Positions 22,734 to 30,595 of a DNA stretch of 32,085 nucleotides are shown here, one piece after another. The stretch's first letter is position 1, and each line of letters begins with the position of its first letter. The stretch is from Deltaproteobacteria bacterium. GTDB taxonomy: Bacteria; Myxococcota_A; Polyangia; HGW-17; SLPX01. The stretch is taken from contig JAGGXR010000114.1 of assembly GCA_021162935.1 (NCBI GenBank), forward strand, positions 1-32,085. Direction: 5' to 3'. Made by a program: the position numbers and the translations under genes. Under the pieces are notes generated by a model, which worked only from the letters and a program-made list of their open reading frames with translations, ran no database searches and was not told where the DNA came from.

Positions 22734-25010
22734 CTATCGTTGTCCTGCAGCCGATCGTCTTCCTACGGCCGATCGTCCTCCTACGGCCGGTCGTCTTCCT
22801 ACGGCCGGTCGTCTTCCTACGGCCGGTCGTCTCAAACGCTCCCTACGATCATGCTCTCGAACCACGGACAGCGCCTCCCGAATGCGGTCATAGACACGGT
22901 CGGAAATGGGCACAAATGATGTGATCTGGAAGTTCCCCCCCAGAGGATGCTTGCGCAGCCGTTTTTCATCCGTGCCGAGAACCGCGTACGTGACCCACTG
23001 GCGTACCGTAGCCGACATCTTGGGGGAAAGCACGATCACATCCTGAGGAATGGGCCCAGTCGGGGCCACGACCCGTACTCCACCCGGAATGACGACCTGC
23101 CGTCGGTAGTAGACCATGTTGAAGACGGCTGCGGCGTCACAGACGCCTTTCGCAAGCAAACCCAAAGCTCGATCATGGCTGCCGGCCATGATCGACTTGG
23201 AAAAAAGCTGCTCCGGATCCAGGCCAGCCTTGAGCAGGAGCAGATAGGGCATCAGATACCCCGAAGTCGAATTCGACGACACCCAACACATGGTCTTTCC
23301 TTTGAGATCCTTGAGATGGAAAATGTGCCGATCGACCCTGCCCACGATGAAACCTTGGTAGGTGGCGCTGCGCGCCGATCGAATGGCCGCGACCAGGCGC
23401 AGGGATGGAAATCGCTCCTTGAGCTTGACGTACAGCAACGGAGAAATGAAGGCCAGATCCAGCCGACCATCCACCAAACGTCGACCGACAGAAACAGGAT
23501 CATCAAAGGTTTCCGGCAGCACCTCGACACCGCCGAGTTGCCCCTTGAGATGCTCTGCCAGATCCCTCATGACCTCGACGCCTTCCTTCTTCGGCATGTA
23601 CTCGCCCAATCCAAATCGAAGACGCGCATGGACCGGTCTGATCGGCCCTGACGAAGACGAAGCCGTCCAATGAAGCAACGCCCATCCGGCAAGGCCCAAT
23701 CCTGCCAGAAACAGCAACAGTCCCATCCAAACTCCCCGCCGCAACAACAGGGAACGACGTGTCTCTGAGACCGCCCTGGTCGTTGCAAGGGATGTCGCCT
23801 TCGAGCCCGTCTCGCGCACGGACAAGGAAGCAGCCACGGAACGCGATGAGGGCCGCCGACCGGAGTCGTCCATGGAATCCTCATCGTCGAAGTCGTCCAT
23901 CGAGTCATCACGGTCCCGAAGGCTGACCCTGCCGGGCGTCTCACATACCGTGGGAGTCCCGTCCTCACCTTCGGCCAGATTCCGATCCGTGGCCACCGTA
24001 TCCGACTGACCGACTGCCAGGACTTCGGTGCTGTGGAGCCCTGGTGCCGTCGCATCTCCTTCCAGTTCTTCGAGTTCCTCCATCTCGTCCCATGGCTCCC
24101 CTTCACCTAGGGGAACGAACGAAATGGTGACATCGATGTCGCTCACCCTCGCCAGATCCTCAGCAAATGCCTGGGCGTTCTGATACCGATGATCGATCTC
24201 CCGAGCCATGGCCGTCTCCACCACGGCCACCAACCCATCAGGGAGATCGGGACGCAACTCCTTGAGAGGCCTGGGGCTCTGAGCCAAAATCTTGGCAAGG
24301 ATCTGGTTGTAATTCGCCCCTCGGTAGGGGACTCTCCCCGCAAGGCATCGATACAGAATCGCCCCGAGCGCGTACAGGTCCGCCCGGTGATCCACGTTCT
24401 TGGCCCCCCGCGCCTGCTCGGGTGCCATGTAATGGGGCGTCCCCATGACCATGCCGGTCGCCGTCAGATCGCCTCCCGCCATATGGTAGGACTGGATCTT
24501 GGACACACCGAAATCCACCAATTTCACGAAATCCTGCTGCCCGGCACGTTCCACCAACAGGACATTCGCCGGCTTAAGGTCCCGATGGACGATGCCCCGA
24601 GCATGCACCGCGGATAAGGCGGACAAGGCCTGGATGGCAATACGGCTCGCCCTCTTATAATCGAGGATTCGAACCTCTTTGAGAAGATCCTGGAGGGTCC
24701 TTCCATCGAGCAACTCCATCACAATGAAAGGAGAACCGCCCTTGGGAGTCCCGAGATCCAGAATGTCCACGATGTGGTCATGCCCGGTCGATGCGGCCGC
24801 CACCGCCTCACGATGGAATCGTTCCACCGCCACCTCATTGTCCGCAAGATTGGCGTGCAGGAGTTTCACCGCCACACGGCGCTCGATGAGCAGGTTCTCC
24901 GCCTCGACCACCACACCCATCCCCCCCTTGCCCAGGAGACGGACAACGCGGTACTTGCCGTCGAGCACCTGACCGATCAGGCTCCCCTGCTCTTCAGATG
25001 AGTCGGGCAT
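22734..25010 (-). CDS. transmembrane Ser/Thr kinase fused to a PhnD-like extracytoplasmic binding domain
   Basis: This is a 758-residue protein. The ATG at 25010 is chosen because a G-rich box ending in AAG precedes it; an upstream GTG at 25070 is less likely. The kinase domain (about residues 18-285) is complete: GKGGMG, VAVK K49, HRD 142-144 (HRDLKPAN), DFG 166-168 and GTPHYMAPEQ. An acidic linker follows (EMEELEELEGD, DDSMDDFDDEDSMDD). One membrane helix is near 424-447. Residues 455-715 resemble the PhnD-like periplasmic binding family: LRFGLGEYMPKKEGVEV, DGRLDLAFISPLLYVKL, LKDLKGKTMCWVSSNSTSGYLMPY and LLAKGVCDAAAVFN. Members bind small oxyanions such as phosphonate or phosphate; the ligand here is unknown. 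The protein ends in a repetitive Arg/Pro/Ala/Val/Gly tail. It probably senses an external ligand and signals by phosphorylation. Confidence 0.88.
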   Translation of the reverse strand: MPDSSEEQGSLIGQVLDGKYRVVRLLGKGGMGVVVEAENLLIERRVAVKLLHANLADNEVAVERFHREAVAAASTGHDHIVDILDLGTPKGGSPFIVMELLDGRTLQDLLKEVRILDYKRASRIAIQALSALSAVHARGIVHRDLKPANVLLVERAGQQDFVKLVDFGVSKIQSYHMAGGDLTATGMVMGTPHYMAPEQARGAKNVDHRADLYALGAILYRCLAGRVPYRGANYNQILAKILAQSPRPLKELRPDLPDGLVAVVETAMAREIDHRYQNAQAFAEDLARVSDIDVTISFVPLGEGEPWDEMEELEELEGDATAPGLHSTEVLAVGQSDTVATDRNLAEGEDGTPTVCETPGRVSLRDRDDSMDDFDDEDSMDDSGRRPSSRSVAASLSVRETGSKATSLATTRAVSETRRSLLLRRGVWMGLLLFLAGLGLAGWALLHWTASSSSGPIRPVHARLRFGLGEYMPKKEGVEVMRDLAEHLKGQLGGVEVLPETFDDPVSVGRRLVDGRLDLAFISPLLYVKLKERFPSLRLVAAIRSARSATYQGFIVGRVDRHIFHLKDLKGKTMCWVSSNSTSGYLMPYLLLLKAGLDPEQLFSKSIMAGSHDRALGLLAKGVCDAAAVFNMVYYRRQVVIPGGVRVVAPTGPIPQDVIVLSPKMSATVRQWVTYAVLGTDEKRLRKHPLGGNFQITSFVPISDRVYDRIREALSVVREHDRRERLRRPAVGRRPAVGRRPAVGGRSAVGRRSAAGQR
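22751..22832. repeat. 18-bp tandem repeat, four copies plus a partial, inside the kinase C-terminus
   Basis: Units at 22751-22768, 22769-22786, 22787-22804 and 22805-22822 plus 10 bases are built on CCGRTCGTCTTCCTACGG. Because the unit is a multiple of three it adds six residues per copy (RRPAVG or GRSAVG type) to the end of the minus-strand kinase. Copies 3 and 4 are identical, which suggests recent change in number. Confidence 0.9.
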
Positions 25011-25384
25011 CACAGACTTCCCCCCCCATCTCGAAGCGACATTCGTGTCTGGTCGAAAAACAAAACGCAATGCTCACGGAGAAACCTCTCGTCCCGGATG
25101 CCGACATACAACCATGCGCATTGTCAAGCCATCCGGGCATGCCCGAACCCGCACCAACAGGGCACATGAATCAAGCATCAACTGCCGCAAGTTCAGTATC
25201 TTACTGTATGCCAGACCGCATGTGAACACAATAGCGCATCAACCCGCCAAATCCACCATCAGATCGTGCGGGCGGCGCTCATCACCGCCGCTGGGGACGA
25301 TCCGGCGGCCATATCGGGCATGACAAGCAGGAAAGGACGCCTCGGGCAGATTGGTGACCGGTTTGTCCTGTCAGGCTCCATCAA
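25011..25384. other. intergenic gap of about 370 bp without a supported gene
   Basis: It holds a run of eight C at 25020-25027 in the kinase leader, a 10-bp palindrome GGGCATGCCC at 25135-25144 and a 6-bp hairpin GCGGCG/CGCCGC at 25272-25291. A minus-strand TTGACA (25127-25122) has no good -10 at the right distance. Short open frames here lack homology that I recognise. Confidence 0.5.
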
Positions 25385-25412
25385 CCTCATTCATCAGTGC
25401 CAATGAATGAGG
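25385..25412 (-). terminator. stem-loop directly after glyS
   Basis: CCTCATTCAT (25385-25394) and ATGAATGAGG (25403-25412) form a perfect 10-bp stem with an 8-nt loop, one base after the glyS stop codon. The T-run expected of an intrinsic terminator is missing, so it may be a weak terminator or a 3' stabilising hairpin. Confidence 0.55.
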
Positions 25413-25413
25413 C

Positions 25414-27469
25414 CTACTCGGCGGCAATGACCTTGAAGTCCGCCACGCGACGAAACAGAGCGTCCACCCGCTGCAGAAGTGCCAGACGGTTCTTCGTGAG
25501 TTCCGGCCCCGCATCGAGCACCCGCACGTGATCGAAGAACCCATCGATGGCTGCGGCCAGTTCGGCCATGACCTCCAGAGCCTCGGTCGGCCGCCCCTGG
25601 TCGAGTAGACCGAGCGCCAGATCCGAAACCCGAGTCAGTTCCGCCCAAAGGTGTCGCTCCTCGCCCGTCTCGAACCGATCGGGGTCCAGCTCGCCCACCT
25701 CACCAGTGGCCTGTTTGAAGATATTGATGGTGCGACGAAATGCGGTCCCGAGCACGCCGAACACCGGTTTGCCCTGCAGCGCCACCACGGCGTCCACCCG
25801 CCGTTTCAGGTCGCAGATATCGTCGCCTCCGGCCAGAAGCACTGCACGAACCACGTCGCCCGAAGCCGAATCGGAAAGCAGCCCCCGCAGCCGGTCCAGG
25901 ATGAAGGCCACCACGTCCGTTGGCTCGGGCCGCACCGCATCCGGCAGCAGAGCAGCAGCCTGACCCACCAGTTCCACCAGACTGACCCGGACATCCCGGT
26001 CCAGCAAGATAGCCACGAGCCCCAAAGCGGCGCGGCGCAAGGCATAGGGGTCACCGCGTCCCTTCGGTCGGAGCCCTGCACCGAAACACCCGGTGATGGT
26101 ATCCAATCGATCCGCCAGGCTCACCACCGCCCCCGCCGCCGTCTTGGGCAGGTCGTCACCAGCCCCACGAGGCAAATAATGCTCCCAGATAGCGAGGGCC
26201 ACCTCATCGCCGAGGCCTTGCTTGCGGGCATACTCACGCCCCATGACGCCCTGCACCTCGGGAAATTCGCCGACCATTTGGGTCATCAGGTCGGCCTTGC
26301 ACAAAAGACCGGCCTTGCGAGCCACAGCAGGGTCCACGCCGAGCACAGGCGCAATCTGCTCCGCCAAAGCGGAAACCCGCAGACTTTTTTCCTTCATGGT
26401 GCCAAGCTTGCTCTGGAACATGGCCGCGTCGAGCCGATCGGCAAACACATCCAAGGATACCTTCAGATCTTCTTCCCAAAAGAATCTGGCATCGGCCAGC
26501 CTGGCCCGCAGGACCCGCTCATTGCCCCCGATCGCCACATGGCGATCCCGCACGTCCGTTCCCAAAACGGTCACGAAGGCCGCAGCGAGCCTACCCTGCC
26601 GGTCCTCGACCGCAAAGTAGCGCTGATGCGTCTTCATGGCGGTCACCAGGACCTCTTCTGGGACATCCAAAAAACTCTCGTCGAACCGGCCCACCACGAC
26701 CACGGGCCATTCCACGAGGCCGGTGACTTCTGCGAGCAGGCCATCGTCCTTGCGCAGAACCCAGCCACGGTCCAAAATTTCCGCCCCAACCTGCTCTAGG
26801 CCCTCTGCGATTGCAGCACGACGTCGGACCGCATCGGCCAAGACGTGCAGCTTCTCCAAAACGGATTCGTAGTTTGCCGGATCGTGCAACTCGACGGGCT
26901 TCGGATCCATGAACCGATGACCTCGGGTGGCCCGTCCTGAGGCCACGCCGGCAAACGTCATGGGCACCACCGCGTCCCCGAACAGTGCCACGATCCATCG
27001 AATCGGCCGCACGAACGACGTCTGCTGCCGCGCCCAACGCATGGACTTGGTGAACTTGAGCCCCGCACAGACCTGCTCCAGGACGGGCGGAAGGATCTCC
27101 ATGGCTCCCCGCCCCCGTTCCTCCTTGCGACACCCCACGTAGACACCCTTGTCCGTCTCGACTTTCTCCAAGGCGGTCACGTCCAGTCCGACCTTTCGTG
27201 CGAACCCCTGCGCTGCCTTGCTCGGGTTGCCCTCCTTGTCGAAGGCCACGTTCCAGGGCGGACCCAGCACCTGTTCGGACAGGTCCTGCTGACGATCCGC
27301 GAGGCCGTTCACCCGCACGGCAATCCGTCTGGGCGTCACGAACACGTCCATGTCGCGCCACGAAAGTCGCTGCGCCTTCAACGCTCTCTCCATCGACACG
27401 GGAAGTTGTTTCGCCGACTTGGCCTGCTCGCCGACGGGAATCTCCTCACAGCCGATCTCCAACAACAAA

Positions 27470-27477
<8 letters not shown>
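25414..27477 (-). CDS. glyS: glycyl-tRNA synthetase beta subunit
   Basis: This is a 687-residue protein, matching the usual length of bacterial GlyS. The ATG at 27477 begins [14 protein letters not shown], the standard N-terminus, and overlaps the end of glyQ by 8 bases. Other family landmarks are the TPRRIAVRV segment, [70 protein letters not shown] and [17 protein letters not shown]. The beta subunit binds tRNA-Gly and works with the alpha subunit (glyQ) in an alpha2-beta2 enzyme that charges tRNA with glycine in the cytoplasm. Nothing looks broken. Confidence 0.97.
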
Positions 27478-28357
<880 letters not shown>

Positions 28358-28380
28358 GTCCACTCCTAACTTCCTGTCTT

Positions 28381-28513
28381 GGATGTTGGCTGCCACATCC
28401 TCGTGCCTGCTATGACGGCAGGATTGCCGATCGTCACACCTGCCCGATCACCAGGGCCCCGGCAAGACTCCCTGCGACCCACGCGAAGTTACACTGGGCA
28501 AAAGGCCTGTCAA
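28381..28513 (-). promoter_or_regulatory. promoter and structured leader of glyQS
   Basis: Minus-strand TTGACA (28513-28508) is perfect; TAACTT (28491-28486) is a poor -10 at 16 bp. The leader would be about 120 nt. It contains a near-palindrome of 20 bases at 28381-28400 (GGATGT with ACATCC at its ends) and a 5-bp stem CCTGC/GCAGG at 28406-28422. I see no T-box or known riboswitch motif. The remaining gap up to 28684 has no gene. Confidence 0.4.
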
Positions 28514-28635
28514 GGATCACAGCCCACTGTGCCACGCCCATGGTTTGACTTTCACAGGGAGCAATGACATCCTCCACGCCAAGGTGCCGATCATCTCCAC
28601 ATCACAGGGATACGGATCGTAGGCATGCTGAAGGC

Positions 28636-28665
28636 GCCGTGCTGAGCCGTGCTGAGCCGTGCTGA
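28636..28665. repeat. 10-bp tandem repeat, three perfect copies
   Basis: GCCGTGCTGA occurs three times head to tail at 28636-28645, 28646-28655 and 28656-28665. It ends 19 bp before the lipoprotein start at 28685. Confidence 0.9.
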
Positions 28666-28684
28666 TACGAAAGGTATCGTGCGT

Positions 28685-29404
28685 ATGACAACACCGATCG
28701 AGGACAAGGGTCACCGAGCCACCTTGCCGTCTGTTGCAATGCTCACATTGACCGTGGCCATTGCCGCATCGGTGGCAGCCTCGGGCTGCGCGGCTCCCTA
28801 CACGGTTCGGAACGTGGGTCGGGGACACACAGCGCTCCATCTTTCCGTGGGCGGACCGCTCGTGTCGAACCTGGGCGTCCCCGCTCCGATCCCGGCAACC
28901 GTGATCGGGGCTCAATACGGCATCACGGATGACTGGGACATCTCCGGGTCGTTCCATCTCCTGGCCGCCTTCTACAAGACCTCGGGCCTGGACGTGGGCG
29001 TGACCCGCCGCATCCTGACCCAAAAGAAGTGGATCCCTGAATGGACGGCAACGCTCCGCCTGTCCCAACTGACGAACTTCCATGAATACAGAATCTATCC
29101 AGAACTGGAGTCATACGCGTCGTATCTCCTGGGACGACGCTGGCTCCTGTACTTCGGCATGTCCACGCTCTACGACTTCTTCTGGGACAAGGGTCGACAC
29201 TTTCGGATCCAATGGGGCCCGGCCCTCGGCCTGGACGTCCGATTCGCAAAACGATACGCCGTAGGGGTGGCGTTTCGCTGGATTTCTCCGAACCTGGACC
29301 GCGAGGCGTTGGCCGTGGATTACGTGGCGCCAGGACATCTGGGGAGCATCTTCGTGCAGCTCGCTTTTCGGGTCAACATCCAGGGCTGGAAGCACGGATC
29401 ATGA
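28685..29404 (+). CDS. lipoprotein-like outer-membrane-type protein of unknown function
   Basis: This protein has about 239 residues from the ATG at 28685; an ATG at 28739 (MLTLTVAIAASVAASGC) is a strong alternative since it begins directly at the signal peptide. The lipobox is ASGC. The mature part has alternating aromatic and hydrophobic residues in strands (ATVIGAQYGITDDWDISGSFHLLAAFY, YASYLLGRRWLLYFGMSTLYDFFW, YAVGVAFRWISPNL) and ends in GSIFVQLAFRVNIQGW. This looks like a small beta-barrel or outer-membrane beta protein, though a lipidated barrel would be unusual. No named family is recognised. It is followed by a 23-bp tandem array and a hydrolase gene. Confidence 0.75.
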   Translation: MTTPIEDKGHRATLPSVAMLTLTVAIAASVAASGCAAPYTVRNVGRGHTALHLSVGGPLVSNLGVPAPIPATVIGAQYGITDDWDISGSFHLLAAFYKTSGLDVGVTRRILTQKKWIPEWTATLRLSQLTNFHEYRIYPELESYASYLLGRRWLLYFGMSTLYDFFWDKGRHFRIQWGPALGLDVRFAKRYAVGVAFRWISPNLDREALAVDYVAPGHLGSIFVQLAFRVNIQGWKHGS

Positions 29405-29407
29405 ATC

Positions 29408-29545
29408 GTGGACGAAAATACGTAGCAATCGTGGACGGAGATACGTAACAAACGTGGACGGAGATACGTAGCAATCGTGGGCGGAGATACGTAGCAATCG
29501 TGGACGGAGATACGTAGCAATCGTGGACGGAGATACGTAGCATGA
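29408..29545. repeat. 23-bp tandem repeat, six copies, running into the hydrolase start codon
   Basis: Units begin at 29408, 29431, 29454, 29477, 29500 and 29523. The core is CGGAGATACGTAGC, with the palindrome TACGTA. The first copy differs most and copies 3 and 5 are identical. The last copy contains the ATG at 29542, and its GGAG is the likely ribosome-binding site. The unit is not a multiple of three and there are no spacers, so this is not a CRISPR array. Confidence 0.95.
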
Positions 29546-30441
29546 ATTTTCCCAATCGATGGATCACGTCTTCTCGGGCCATCGTGCCATCGGCCCTCGC
29601 TTTGGCTATGGCTCTGGCCCTGCTGACCGCGCCTGGAGGCTGCACCATGGACAGCTTCATGTTCAACGGCAGCAAGCAGGACGGTCCCTACGATTTTTCG
29701 GACAGCATCATCCCCGCGGACAAGTATGACGCGGATGGCCTGTTTGCGGAAGCAGCCGACGGCACCCAGGTCAATCTGTACTTCGTCGATTCGAGCGGCG
29801 ACGTTCCCAATCGAGCGACGACCACGATCTTCTACTGCCACGGCAACCGTGACCACATCGGCCATTACTGGGACCGCGTCGAATTGTTCTATGAAATGGG
29901 ATACCAGACCCTGATCTTCGACTACCGAGGATTCGGCAGAACCAAGGGAACGCCGACCGAAAAGGGCCTCTACATGGACGCCGAGGCCGCCTACTCGTAC
30001 ATGCTCACCAGGCCCGATGTGGATCCCGGCCGAGTCATCTTTTACGGATACTCCCTGGGATGCGCGGTCTGCACGGAAATGGCCAAGCGACACAAAACCC
30101 AGACCGCCCTCATTTTGGAAGCACCCTTCCGCTCGGTCAAAGACATGGTCGAAGATGGCGCCACGTCCAGTCTGGCTCGCAGCTTCGTCACCACGCTCAA
30201 ATTCGACAACTACGGAAAGATTCGTGACATCGGTTCGCCGCTGTTCATCATCCACGGCGATTCGGACGACTACATCGAGACGCAGTACGGCATCGATCTC
30301 TACAACCATGCGCTGCCTCCCAAACAACTGTGGATCGTGCCCGGCGGGAACCACACGACCATCCCGGGTACGGAAGGGAGTCAACGGCGGCAGGAATACA
30401 TGACCCGGGTTCCCGCCTACATCGACCAGTATCTTCCATAG
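29542..30441 (+). CDS. exported alpha/beta-hydrolase
   Basis: This is a 299-residue protein. The ATG at 29542 has GGAG 9 nt upstream, within the last tandem repeat. The N-terminus is hydrophobic and ends in APGGC, a possible lipobox. The fold is clear: the FYCHGNRDH oxyanion region, FDYRGFGRTKG, nucleophile motif GYSLGC with Ser171, then HGDSDDY with Asp242 and GGNHTT with His271, giving a full Ser-Asp-His triad. It is most like the serine hydrolases of the ABHD13/YqiA-like group with acyl esterase or peptidase activity; the substrate is unknown. It likely acts in the periplasm or on the envelope. The upstream lipoprotein may share the transcript, with the repeat array between them. Confidence 0.85.
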   Translation: MNFPNRWITSSRAIVPSALALAMALALLTAPGGCTMDSFMFNGSKQDGPYDFSDSIIPADKYDADGLFAEAADGTQVNLYFVDSSGDVPNRATTTIFYCHGNRDHIGHYWDRVELFYEMGYQTLIFDYRGFGRTKGTPTEKGLYMDAEAAYSYMLTRPDVDPGRVIFYGYSLGCAVCTEMAKRHKTQTALILEAPFRSVKDMVEDGATSSLARSFVTTLKFDNYGKIRDIGSPLFIIHGDSDDYIETQYGIDLYNHALPPKQLWIVPGGNHTTIPGTEGSQRRQEYMTRVPAYIDQYLP

Positions 30442-30455
30442 CGACGGGACGTCCC

Positions 30456-30512
30456 GGCCGGCTCCGTCAGGAATGGCCGGCTCCGTCAGGAATGGCCGGC
30501 TCCGTCAGGAAT
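30456..30512. repeat. 19-bp tandem repeat, three perfect copies
   Basis: GGCCGGCTCCGTCAGGAAT occurs at 30456-30474, 30475-30493 and 30494-30512. An excellent Shine-Dalgarno sequence, AAAGGAGG, follows at 30518-30525, ahead of the pseudokinase reading frame. Confidence 0.95.
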
Positions 30513-30595
30513 GGAACAAAGGAGGCTTGCGTCCGTTGGCGCCCCGAGACGAATCATCGCTCCCTCGCATCGCTGGATTGCGGCCCCTTCGAGCC

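Noticed and set aside
25020-25027. Phase-variable translation of the PhnD-like kinase through its G8 tract
   Set aside because: The tract lies outside the coding frame and a one-base change would barely alter the ribosome-binding site, so switching is unlikely to be strong.
25240-25384. tRNA-like or small RNA structure in the gap after the kinase
   Set aside because: Short GC hairpins exist, but no cloverleaf, anticodon arm or promoter with terminator could be assembled.
29408-29545. CRISPR array
   Set aside because: The 23-bp units are directly head to tail with no spacers, and no cas gene is in the window.
29320-30384. Minus-strand open frame of 354 codons across the 23-bp array
   Set aside because: It is antisense to the hydrolase with a full catalytic triad, and its C-terminus is only a translation of the tandem repeat.
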